This document shows positions 46,864-57,779 of a DNA stretch of 64,000 bases, piece by piece (the first letter of the stretch is position 1; each line of letters begins with the position of its first letter). The stretch is taken from NCBI GenBank assembly GCA_014529385.2, contig CM043953.1, positions 85,526,342-85,590,341 of the forward strand, written 5' to 3'. The stretch comes from Adiantum capillus-veneris (taxonomy: Eukaryota > Streptophyta > Polypodiopsida > Polypodiales > Pteridaceae). The notes beneath the pieces were generated by a model. It did not search any database. It was not told the origin of the DNA and saw only the letters and a list, made by a program, of their open reading frames with translations. The translations under genes and the position numbers were made by a program.

Positions 46864-48958
46864 TTGGAAACAAATGAGGACACGAATTCTGACAAGATGG
46901 ATGCACCGCCCCATTATAAGAAGTATACCATACGAGATAGGAAAATCATAGTGCAACAACCGATGAGGGAGCTGAAGGAACCTGGTACATCGTACGACGG
47001 TCCTGAAAAAGCCAAACAAATAGATCTAGCGGAGCCGAGAGAAGATCCAAAACCTGCATATATTGCCACGGATCTTACTAAAGATGAGGAAAAGCTTTTG
47101 GTAGCTACTCTTAAACAGTACAGAGATCTATTTGCATGGTCATACAAAGATCTTAAGGGGGTGGATCCAAATATCTGTCAACACACAATACCCCTTAAGA
47201 ATGACGCCAAACCCAGCAGACAACGTCCCTATACTTACAATGAGACGTTTGCAAAAAAGGTCAAGGAGGAGATAGATAAGCTTAAAGAGGCAGAGTTTAT
47301 TTACGAAATTGAGCACACCGATTGGGTTTTACCGATTGTGGCGGTCACGAAGAAAAATGGAAAGTTAAGAGTGTGCGTCAATCTCAAGAAAGTAAACGCT
47401 GCTACAATTCGGGACAACTATCCCCTACCCATTACTGATCATGTAATAGAAAGAGTGGCAGGTAAAGAAGCTTATAGTTTCTTAGATGGCTTTTTGGGCT
47501 ACAACCAACTCGCACTGAAGCCAGAGGATCAGCACAAGACGGATTTTGCAAACTGAATGGGGTATTTTTGCATTCAAGGTGATGGCTTTTGGCTTAACAA
47601 ATGCACCAGCTACATTTCAGAGGCTGATGGGCCATGTTTTTAAAGAATATCTAAGACAGTTCCTAGAAATTTACATGGATGACTTGTGCGTTCACTCTCT
47701 CGTAAGATTGGAGCACATAGAGCACTTGACCAAGGTGTTCGAAAAATGCAAATTGTATAGGATTTTCCTGAATCCAGAGAAATGTGTCTTCATGGTAAGA
47801 CAGGGCAAAATATTGGGACATATAGTGTCCAAAAATGGTATTTCGATAGACATGGAGAAGATCAACGTCATTGTTGATCTACCACGACCAGTAAATGTAA
47901 AGGAGGTACAGGCATTTATGGGCCATTGTGGATATTATCGCAGATTTATCTACTCATACGCTATAATTGCAAAACCACTTTACGCGTTGATAACTAAATT
48001 TGAGTGGACAAATGAGTGCGAGAAAGCTTTTCAAACTTTGAAGAAAAGGTTGATTTCCGCTCCAATTTTTAAGTCTCCGGATTGGGAAAAGATATTCCAC
48101 ATCTACGTAGATGCATCAGCATATGCTATAGGATGTATACTTGCACAACCTGGAGAGAACAACATGGATTTTCCAATCAGTTACTCTAGTAGACAACTGA
48201 AAAATGCAGAGAAGAATTACACAACAACTGAGAGGGAGGGTTTGGGTATGATCTATGCGGTGAAAAAGTTTAGACACTACTTACTTTCCAATAAATTTGT
48301 ATTCTTTGTTGATCACCAAGCATTGTTGTACTTAGTAAACAAACCCTGCAGTACAGGGAGGATTGTACGATGGTTCATCATACTGCTTGAGTTTGACTTC
48401 ACGGTAGTAGTCAAAAAAGGAACTACACACCAAAGAGCAGATCATTTATCTAGAATGATGCATGGAGAAAACTCAGTAGGAGTTGATGATGATTTGCCAG
48501 ATGCATATCTTTTCAACATAGAAATGGTTCCAAGATGGAGCGAGGATGTAATTCCTTTGTTGACTATAGGGTCATTGAATGTGACAAGACAACCATCTAC
48601 CGTTGTAGCATCTAGATCATTGGTAATGTTGGCAGGAAGGCTATACAAACAGGGATCGGATCAAATCCTTAGGCTTTGTGTTGAATCGAGTGAACCGGAA
48701 TTGTATATAAACCAAGCTCATGTACAAACAACAGGGATTCACAATGGGCATGCACAGACGTATCAAAGATTGATGAGAATGGGTATGTATTGGCCGAAAA
48801 TGCGACAAAGTGTTCATATGCATATCAAATCATGCGTTAACTGCACATTTCAAAAGCCGATAGAATACGCGACTCTATTCAAATCATCAGTAGCACCCCG
48901 ATGGAGTAACTACATTGTTGAATACCTCAACCCACCGGGATACTCCCTGAAGGGATGA
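46864..48958 (+). pseudogene. Element B: reverse transcriptase, RNase H and first H2C2 domain
   Basis: RT motifs: GKLRVCVNLKKVNAATIRD, FLDGFLGYNQLAL, then one extra A near 47551 shifts the frame; it continues with MAFGLTNAPATFQR and the YMDD box (47672-47683), ILGHIVSKNGI. RNase H: FHIYVDASAYAIG, ISYSSRQLKNAEKNYTTTER, FFVDHQALLYL. An H2C2-like unit follows (about 48523-48870): LYKQGSDQILRLC, AHVQTTGIHNGHAQTYQRL, MYWPKMRQ, CVNC. The frame stops at 48956, and a second H2C2 follows in another frame. Confidence 0.9.
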
Positions 48959-50044
48959 GTAGATCACGTATCAAAACGATCACGAAAGAGGCAGAAAACT
49001 ATGTACTGATTGAGGACAATCTTTACAAGAGGGGAAAATACAATCAATTGAGAATGTGCGCGATTGAAGAGGAATGCATTCCTATCTTAGAGCAAGCACA
49101 TGGCGGACAAGCTGGAGGACATTTCTCAGCTGACAAAACGGCCGAAGCAATTCTTAATGTAGGCATATGGTAGCCTACACTATTCATGGACGCTGAAGAG
49201 TTTGTGAAACGATGTGACGATTGCCAGAAGACAAAGATTCTTAGAGCACGAGATGATATGCCCTTGAGGCCAATGATGGGGGCGAGAGCGTTTGCGAAAT
49301 GGAGAATAGATTTTGTAGGACAGATTGCATCTCCTGGATATAAAACGGATGCTCAATTCATTATTGTGGCAATAGATTATCTAACAAAGTGGGTGGAAGC
49401 GAAAGCAAAAACAAAAAATGATGCAAAAACGACAGTACAGTTTTTGTATGAGAACATTTTCACCAGATATGGCTTACCAATAGAGATAGTGAGCGATAGA
49501 GGGACTCACTTCATCAATGAAGTGATCGAATTCCTATTGGATGAATTCATGGTAATTCACAGGAAGTTAGCTCCCTATCACCCACAAGCTAACGGCCAAG
49601 CAGAAAGTACGAACAAGATTTTGATGACAATTCTCACCAAAATTGTTAGCGAATCGAGAGCTGACTGGGATCAAAAGCTGCATTCAGCTTTATGGGCATA
49701 TAGAGTAGCTTACAAAACATCAATCGGAACTACTCCGTTCAACATGGTTTATGGAATTCAAGCGATTTTGCCACTTGAATTTCTTATCCCCACGCTTCGG
49801 GTCGCTAAAGAATTAGAATGGACGGGCCATGAATTATCCGATCAGGTAGATATCTTGGAAAAACTTGATGAAACTAGATTGAGAGCAGTTGCATCAATCT
49901 ACAGGCAAAAACGAAACATGAAATCATTCTTTGATCAACATGTTATCAGCAAGGAATTTTCTACGGGGGATTACATCTTAATGTATACCCTGAAACAACA
50001 TTCCCAAAAACTCAAAAAGTGAGGCAATGGACCCTATGTGATTC
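48896..50044 (+). pseudogene. Element B: second H2C2 domain and integrase
   Basis: H2C2: LYKRGKYNQLRMC, AHGGQAGGHFSADKTAEAIL, GIW then TAG (TGG expected, 49171-49173), CDDCQKTKI. Core: RIDFVGQIASPG (first Asp), EIVSDRGTHFINEV (second Asp), NGQAESTNK (Glu). Tail: SALWAYRVAYKTSIGTTPF, LPLEFLIPTLRV, then a TGA at 50020 before GNGPYVIHD. All three catalytic acidic residues are encoded. Confidence 0.9.
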
Positions 50045-50399
50045 ATGACATATCATCTAGCGGAATTTAAATTTGCAACATTAGAGGGAGAGGAGATGCC
50101 TAACTGGATTAGTGGTTGCAAACTAAAGAAGTACAACCTACCACTAACCTCAGAGATGCTTGACAAAATACACGCTGCGAAGGAGCACAAGAACAAAGCA
50201 AATGCGACAAAAGCTCAAGCACATGAGGAGGCCAGAATCAGGATTTTAAAATGAAAACAAAACTTACAACAACAAAGACTTCCTCAACCAGTAGATTCGG
50301 CTCAAATTCCTCTTTCTATAATTCACACTGATGAGCAATGGGAAACAAGAATCGATGTTCGCATCAATGTCAGACTTCCTTATGGCAGATATCAATGAG
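50045..50399 (+). pseudogene. Element B: C-terminal end of integrase and linker to protease-like domain 2
   Basis: FATLEGEEMPNWISGCKLKK is the usual end of a gypsy integrase. It is followed by an Ala/Lys-rich helix, TGA near 50252, and TRIDVRINVRLPYGRYQ, which leads across a TGA (50397-50399) into the second protease-like domain. Confidence 0.75.
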
Positions 50400-50854
50400 C
50401 ATTGATCGACACCGGAGCAAGAGTCCATGTGGTCAATTTCTTCACTTACAAGATGCTTACAGATGAAACCCTAGTGCAATCCACATTTGATTTACAAGCC
50501 GCAAACGGGGCAACAATGCCAACATTGGGGATAGTAAACTTACCAATCAATATTGATAAAAATAGTTGTCCTCATCAATTTTTTGTAATGAAAGACAGAG
50601 AAATCACAGAATCACTATGTTTGGGAGTTCCATGGATGAGAACGTACAATGCAGTTACCGAATGGTCAGAACATGCGTTGATGTACACACACAACTCTAA
50701 CAAACTACACATGACTCCATTCACCAAAACAGATCACTCGTGGCCGAGTATCCCCATCGACAAAAAGAAACCAGCTCATCAGCCAAAAACACCAAAAACG
50801 GCTGTTCGAAAAGTATGGATAAAGAAAAAAATCATGCAGAACAAACAGAGCTAG
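50400..50854 (+). pseudogene. Element B: second retropepsin-like domain, downstream of integrase
   Basis: ALIDTGARVHVVNFFTYKML has the D-T-G-A active-site loop preceded by a strand (IDVRINVRLPYGRY), as in retropepsins. It is followed by LQAANGATMPTLGIVNLPIN (flap side), HQFFVMKDREITES and SLCLGVPWMRTYNAVTEW, which matches the ILGxxWM box. Residues for a protease fold are all present. A retropepsin after integrase, in an element that already has one before RT, is unusual. It may be a decayed duplicate. Confidence 0.7.
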
Positions 50855-51177
50855 ATATGGTACCCAAGGACAAACTCCCGACGAAAGCAGCACCATATCA
50901 AAGACCTTCAAGAGTTAGTCTAGAGTGGAAATGGCAACCAAAACTGGAGAAAACCAAAGATTTGGCGACAAAGCTCGAAGGGAAACCCAAAACTCAAAAC
51001 AGGAAGCTTGAACTACCAAAATGGAACTGGAAACCTATGAAAATTCAGGAAACTAAATTAGAATCTGTAAAGATGCAACAAACCGCATACAAATGGGTTC
51101 CAAAAATAGTTGACATCACAACACCAACAATCAAGGAAAGAGCAATTCGACTGCAAGCTCTTCTGTTCCATACATAG
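50855..51177 (+). pseudogene. Element B: W-x-P-K repeat tail
   Basis: In a shifted frame: LEWKWQPKLEK, LPKWNWKPMKI and AYKWVPKIVDI, spaced about 30 residues in Lys-rich, low-complexity sequence, ending at TAG 51175. The same motif forms the end of the gag-protease frame of element A. Confidence 0.7.
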
Positions 51178-51358
51178 CTACCCTCGCCATCAAAAGCCGC
51201 TGAAAACTACATTCAGTCCCCGCATCTTGTACAACACCTTGTTACCCAACGTAATGTCTCAAACATGAGAATAGGGCCACATTACACGGCCATGCATAGA
51301 CAGAGATTTCAAATCCCATGCACATGCACCCAACCTTCGTCCGGGACGACTCAGTCCA

Positions 51359-51372
51359 AGAAGGGGGGAGTA
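51359..51372 (+). other. Internal polypurine tract of element B
   Basis: AAGAAGGGGGGAGT, 180 bp after the last codon of the W-x-P-K tail and 3.3 kb before the 3' LTR. The tract at the 3' LTR is almost the same. Confidence 0.65.
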
Positions 51373-53624
51373 ACTGATGAATCTAGCAGCAGTCAGAACC
51401 ATTAAGGGGTCCAACGTATATATATGTACATAATGTGTGTGTTTTTCATTATTTAGAGTTCAATTTCGAACATATTTGATCAAAATCTGGCATTTTTAGC
51501 GTTTTTATCATCCGACCAGCATAATAATGAGTTGTAATGACAAAATCCGGAGCATTGGGATGCTTCTAGTGAGAATATATGCTTAGGGTTGAGTATAATA
51601 ATTTCTGGCTAATTTTTGCCAGTTAATAAGTATTTTCAATTTATTGTGTTTGATTTTCGTTAATAAAACATCAAAAATTAAAAAATATCGCTCACAAGTG
51701 TCGGAATCAAGTTCTGGACGCGCCGAAGTATCATGATAAGGTTATCAAGCATGGAAGATATGAAGCTAATCTGAAGATGTCGAATTTCAGCCTTAATGAT
51801 CATGACTACATTTTGCCAAAATCGCATCAAATGGTCATACGACGCCGAAATGACAAGCGGTTCGACCCACAGGTGGTATGCACATTATATCGGGATCAAA
51901 GGTAGGGAAAATCAGCCCTATGTCACAAAAACCTCGGGAAGATATAGGTCAGGTAGGCCAAATTCTAGCTCATTGTTCATTTTCACATTTTGAGAGAGAA
52001 GAAGAGCGCTTCTTGACCTAGAGCGAGCTGCCACATTTCTACCCCGTATGGACGGTCGAAGCCAGCATTTCATACCAGATTTCACAGGTATGTTCCTTAT
52101 CAAGTAAAGATCAAATCTATTACGCATGCAAGCGCGAATCATTGCACAAACGGGCGAAGGGATCAAATCAAAGTCGGAGCGGGTCGAATAGGTCAAGGGC
52201 CCTTAGAGGCATCCAAACAAAACTTTTTCCAAGCACATAACACATCAATGCGCTCCCCAAAAGGTCAGGAACAAAGCCATGTGATCAAATCTCAGTTTGG
52301 TGGTGGTACACCGATCGGGATCGATGTACCTCACTTACAAAACTTGGGACAGAATCTGCAAAAAACCTCCCCTCAACCTCGCCTACAATCTGGAGGTGTC
52401 AAAAATCATTTTGGCCTCTGTGGTACGATCGCGGTTGGTGTCCCCAGATACAGGTTTTGCAACTTTTGATTTGGCCCAGGCTTGGAACTCAATTAAAGAT
52501 ACACTCTCTTGAATTTTCAAGGAAGATGCACAAATTTTGCTCATAGAATGGGCCTAATTTGTCAAACACAACCGAAATGGGAAAATTTGACCTACAACTA
52601 ACAAAATCCGATTAAAAATAATGATGGATAGTTTGAAGGGCATACCTGTCTGACTAGGAATCAGCATAGTTGTAGAAAACCTCGAATGGATCTCAGAATT
52701 TCCTACAAGTACAGATATGATCATTTCAGTCTCGAATGATCACACAAAGGGAGAATTTTGGTTGAACCAATGCCAAAGACCAAAAGGTGACTTGGGGATG
52801 CTCAAATATCACATTGGTATCCAAAGAATGCCTGAAAAATGCACAAGTCTGGAAAATCTCCCAAGACAGGGTATAAAGTGTCTGATCAAGTCAAAATCAG
52901 ACAGTGGAGTAGGCTGATAATAGCAGCACATCATGAAAGCAGTGAAAGCTCTAAAACTAACTTCAACTAACTCCAGGCTCCCCAACCAAAATTCATCAGG
53001 AAAACCGAATATGGTTAGACTGAGTAAAATAAGGTAAAACAGTGAAAAATTGCTCTAATTTGTTCATTTTAAGTCCAAACTTGGAAATAAATCATCAGTG
53101 GGCTAGGCAGGCATAGGGGTCCATGACCATCCAGTTTTCACCCAAAAAAGCCCAGGTACTACGATCGCGATCAGATTTTGACCAAAACCTAACAGATCCC
53201 TTGTACACATCTTGTTCAAGTCACCCATCAAGTTTCAAGCCATTTGGACATCAAAAACTCATGAAAAATCAAAGTCTAGTCCAAACTCCCTTGTAACCCA
53301 AAATTGGGACCTATAAACTCAAAAATGGTTCAAATGAAACATAGAGTGGACCAAAATGACCCTCCAACTATCAGCAAACCACTCATGTGATCAAATCTAA
53401 TTTTGGCCTCTGTACTACGATCACGATCGGTGTACCTCAGGCTTAGAATTGGCTCAGATTTTAATCGGTCAAACTGGAGCAGCAACTCGCATAAGCAAGC
53501 GCCGAATTAGAGACTCAGAAGAAGATCGGTGACACACTGCTGAAGGAAAAGAAAGATCTGATTTTTCAACAACAAATCAGAGCAGACAAAGCCCAGAGTC
53601 AACCGCAAGTTGCCCAGACAATAA
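51373..53624 (+). other. 3' spacer of element B with palindromic repeat array
   Basis: No credible coding frame for 2.2 kb. Copies or derivatives of the leader motif occur at 52307-52330, 52423-52445, 53158-53175 and 53415-53436 (CTACGATCACGATCGGTGTACC in the last), again with TTTTGGCCTCTG on the 5' side in two of them. Confidence 0.7.
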
Positions 53625-54590
53625 GTGCCTGATTTGCCTGAAACATCACACCAAGGGGAACAAGAGCATGATTTTGCAGAGCCAGATTTGGATATTAGAG
53701 ATGAGATCACTGAGAGCATTAAGGAAATGACAGAGGGACCAGCAAAGGATTACATGCTCTATGAAAAGAAGATAATGGAGTCAGCAGACCTGGCCTACTT
53801 ACAGCCAGAAGAGCAGGTGGAAGGGTTTGGCCATGAGTACCTACCATTTCCTCTTATATGCCATGAAGCAATTCTGTGGAAGGAAAAGATGTGGCCAGAC
53901 CTACCACGAAACAAAGATGGGGGTTACAAAGGCATTGCACTGACAGCGGAAGAAGCCCAAATACTTGTCGATGACCACCCAAAGTGCAGGCAGAAGTGGT
54001 TGGACAAACGGCCACAGGATCTAACTAACTACCACAATGCTCCTCAGCATATACAAATAGATCCTACTTTCTGCCCAGTCCCTAGAAGACGCACATGGAG
54101 GGATTTTGCCACATGGAAAGGCTCAAGGTAGCAAAAGCTCAACTACCCAGTCTTGACAGTGCAGCAGCCTCCTACAGTAGCCTACGTGGTCAACACATTG
54201 AATTCGTCAGTCACCTTGCTGCGGGATGTCCCCGACGTGGCTTGTCAAATGCTAGTAAAGATAGCCCGGATGATCATCACCTGCATCCAGGTGTTTAAAG
54301 ACACTGAAGGCGACGATCATCCGTGGAATCTATTCTTGGAAGGGCATAGAGGGATCTGTTGGAATCTCCAGGATTCGCCGCCACGACACATTTTGATGGC
54401 AATGTACTCCAGGCTAATGTACGTGCCTTCACACTACTTGCAGGCATTCGAAGAGGCCTTCGTCACAGGGTTCTTTGAAATTGACTCAAGGATATTCCAT
54501 CCTATGACAAAGGACCTCAAGGCACGGTACGTAGCATACCAACACACATTAAGTGAAAATCCTTTCAGACAGCATCAAGAAGCCCTATAA
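53625..54590 (+). pseudogene. Element B: extra ORF between spacer and 3' LTR
   Basis: One frame of 321 codons with a single TAG at 54129. The first half is acidic (QGEQEHDFAEPDLDIRDEI) then EEQVEGFGHEYLPFPLICHE and RRTWRDFATWKGSR. The second half is more hydrophobic (VACQMLVKIARMIITCIQVF; HILMAMYSRLMYVPSHYLQA). It does not look like Gag, Pol or a membrane glycoprotein, and I recognise no family. It starts just after the palindrome array and ends about 100 bp before the terminal purine tract. Confidence 0.55.
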
Positions 54591-54685
54591 GCTATCCTTC
54601 GAACAAGAAGTTTTCAGCAACACTTGCTTCATTGGAGCCACATCAACGACCAAAGCACTGAACATCCACGAGGGCATGCAAGGAT

Positions 54686-54699
54686 AAGGAAGGGGGGAG
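54686..54699 (+). other. Terminal polypurine tract of element B
   Basis: AAGGAAGGGGGGAG immediately before the 3' LTR. Confidence 0.9.
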
Positions 54700-55600
54700 T
54701 GTTTGTTGGCGGACGAAGCGACAAGCGGCCGTTTCCAGAGAAGGGTCATATTTTTATGAGAAACCTTTGTAAAATTCTTTTATAAGAGAGAATCTCTAAG
54801 CCGAGAACTTGTCAAAGGATTTATGATTATTCTTCTGAGAGCATTTGTATATTAGAGAGCCAGTTAGAATTTTGGGAGCTTTTGGCCGGACAAGCCATTT
54901 GTAAAGACCTAAACTATAAAGGTCATTTTTTGTAAGTTTGAACATTATCTTTTTGATGAAAAACTGAGAAGACAATGTATGTTTGAGAGCTCCTTCTTGC
55001 TCCAACTTTTAATCTTCGCCACTTTGGCTATGGTAATCCAAATTCAGATTCGTTTATTGCATTGTGTTCCTCTTACTTTGCTCTTCCATTCAAGATTTGG
55101 TGTAGCTTTTTAACTACGAGTTTGAGACCTTAAATCGCTATTTTGAGTGTCTATATGCGTATGTTAGGATGTTTTGACCCTAGGAGAGGCTTTAGGGACC
55201 CTAAAACGACCCATTAGGATCACTTGTTCGCTGTTTTTACTGAATTTGGGATGAACGATCGCGTTCTTTGTACCTCTCCATAATGTTGTAACAGTGATAG
55301 GATATGTTCCCGATAGTCCCCTATAGCTTACCTTCAAGGTTCGTGCGATTCCAAATAGATTTGCATGGTAAACGGGCATGACGACTTTAGAGATGTGTAG
55401 AAGGACATAGTCAAATTACTTGGCGATAGTGCGTTTGATTTTCTTGTAGAGTTAGTAGATGCATCTCATCGAGTTCACTTCATTAGGATTGACACCCTAG
55501 TGAGTTTCCATGCCTCATCCTGGTCGCTTCCCTTGTATTGATAAATATGTTGATGCTTGAGAGCTATGATATGGACGTCCGTCGCGGCGGCCTGCAAACA
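54700..55600 (+). repeat. 3' LTR of element B
   Basis: 901 bp; insertions of TTG and ACAAGCGG near its start relative to the 5' LTR and scattered substitutions. The degenerate palindrome motif is at 55255-55274. Confidence 0.93.
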
Positions 55601-55605
55601 GGATC

Positions 55606-56245
55606 AGTATTATAGGAGGCTTAATGTATGTTTCAAGAACATGTCCAAGCTACTATAGTCTGAAACAGTCAAAGATAGCTACACATGTTATTGATTCATA
55701 ATGTTTTAAAAATTTATCAAAGTAATTAGGATCTAGGGATACAACACTAGTAAAAAGGACCAGATTGTAGAGATGAATTAGTAAATATAATCAGACTGAT
55801 ATTAGAGTATACGTATCATAACCAATAACACATGAAGAAATAACCAAATCCATATCTAGATACCATTATATTTGAAGTAATAACCATCAGAAGCAATCCC
55901 CTTAATTGGAATCAATCCAAAAAAAGAAGTACAACCTAAGTGTACACTAGATTTTAACCTAAATGAGGAGCCATATTGTGAAACACAAATCCATAATGTA
56001 GATTGGAGAACCATTAAGATTGTACAACTATAGTAGCCTAATCCGAGTATTACAATACTATGTGTAATCAAGTCATTGCCCTCCCATCAAGGTAAAGTTT
56101 AGAGAATCAAAAGATCCGAGAACCTAGGAGAAGTATAAGAAGCAATTGATGTTGGTAGATATCAATGTAACATCAAGTCAAAAAAAGTGAATATGAGAAT
56201 CATGTTGTCCTCTAAGCAAAGAATATGCTTGTATAGGGCAATCAC
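55606..56245. other. Spacer, nothing recognised
   Basis: AT-rich, no coding frame and no repeat seen. Confidence 0.6.
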
Positions 56246-56249
56246 CAAT

Positions 56250-56538
56250 GGGTGAAAGCATGTTAATGTGAAGTGCTTTTTGTGCTAGTTAGCACTTTCA
56301 AGTTAGCACAATTTTAAAAAGTTAGGCATCCGGTCAAAATTTTTACAATTTATATCAAAATTTGTTGGAGGTTGTACATTTGGATTCCTTGTTTCAAGAG
56401 ATTTCTATCGATATGTCATATGTCATAGATCTTGGAGATGTAGCTCACGTTATTGTACTAGTTAGCATATGTCAAAATTGTGCTAGTTAGCATTGTCCGA
56501 GACATGAGAAAGTGTGACACGTTAACATGCTTTCACCC
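56250..56538. mobile_element. Small TIR element (MITE-like)
   Basis: 289 bp bounded by GGGTGAAAGCATGTTAA and its exact reverse complement, with CAAT directly outside both ends (56246-56249, 56539-56542). Subterminal GTGCTAGTTAGCA motifs occur on both sides in inverted arrangement. No coding capacity. Confidence 0.75.
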
Positions 56539-56630
56539 CAATATCATGAGATGGGATATTCTGTGCAATATGAGGATCAACTTGTCAGACCATTAGAGGA
56601 AAAGCGAAACATTAGCGTGCACTATTGGTG

Positions 56631-56799
56631 GTGTAGAAGTTCCATATAGTGGGGATAAGGGCAATAGCCTTGAACTGTAGAATTGCACAGAGGGTGAAAA
56701 GCATATAGTGAACCCCCCGAGAGTTTCACTTTTCACCCTCTGTGCAATTCTACAGTTCAAGGCTATTGCCCTTATCCCCACTATATGGAACTTCTACAC
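56631..56799. repeat. Perfect inverted repeat, 71-bp arms and 27-bp loop
   Basis: 56631-56701 and 56729-56799 are exact reverse complements, starting GTGTAGAAGTTCCATATAG and ending at GGTGAAAAG beside the loop. The loop is 56702-56728. A transcript would fold into a long perfect stem. No mismatch in 71 bp, unlike the decayed elements nearby. Confidence 0.97.
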
Positions 56800-57779
56800 T
56801 CAAAACTATGTTCATAACTAGTAACATGATCCAAACATTAGAGGAAACCTCAAACAAACAGTAGAAAGTATCAAGCATAGGCTCATGGTAATCACCCTAT
56901 ACAATATAAGCATCCGCTCCAATAAGTAAACAATGAGCCAAATTCACCTATACAAGGTAAAGACTCATGTTATCACTCCACAAGATCCATCGTGCTGATG
57001 AGGGCTTTTCACAAGCCAAGCTCCCATACCCCTCTTCTCTTGTCCCCACCCCATGGAAACCTCCTCTTAGGGAGGGAGTGATAAAAGACATTGGAAAAAG
57101 TAAGAAAAAAAAAAGTATGATTATGTAAATATATGAGAAAGGTAAAATAGGCCACCTCATGCCTGCGGGGTAGCCCATCCCCACCTTGCCTCCTTTTTCT
57201 TCACTGTTGCCCCGCCGTGTGTCCCTTTTCCTCTCCTCCACTCAAAAGGTCAACCCCCTCTCTCTTCCCCTTGTCCTTTCTCCTTTCTCTCTCCCCTCAA
57301 GCTACCCCACCTCTCACCAATAATGCACCCTAACTCACATGCAACTTATCCTATCTTCCAAAATAGTATACCCCACACCCCCTTTCTCTCTCCTATCATA
57401 TCCCATGACCCAAATACCCCCCTCTCTCTCTAAAGGGCGCCATGTCTCTTGTATTGTAGCTAAATAACCTCCCCCACACTCACACACACTCAGTTTCACT
57501 GAAAAAGGTGCCCACAGACCCATCCCCACCCGGTGGTTACCTGATTTTTCTTGTGTTCACACACATCTGCACACAGATTCACCTCTGAACACACTCCCCT
57601 CTCTCCCCTCTTGTAATTACTTTATTCTCCATGTCACCTCTCACTTTTTTCATCAACCCATCTCTCTCTCTCTCTCATGAGACTGCTGTTCTGGCACATA
57701 TACACACAGCCAGACAAGTGGGGCCCACAGTCACATGGCCTATGTAGATAATGATTTCTTCATTTCTAAATTCTAGAAT

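Larger units (their letters stand above)
39462..55600 (+). mobile_element. Element B: large (16 kb) Ty3/gypsy retrotransposon
   Basis: LTRs 39462-40366 (905 bp) and 54700-55600 (901 bp), TGTTTG...GCAAACA, target duplication GGATC at 39457-39461 and 55601-55605, tRNA-Asp-like primer site at 40368 and polypurine tract AAGGAAGGGGGGAG at 54686-54699. Order: palindrome-bearing leader, N-terminal domain, gag, protease 1, RT, RNase H, two H2C2 domains, integrase, protease-like domain 2, W-x-P-K tail, internal polypurine tract, second palindrome spacer, extra ORF. About twenty in-frame stops and a few frameshifts show it is dead. Its length recalls plant Tat/Ogre elements, but I do not assign a lineage. 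Confidence 0.95.
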
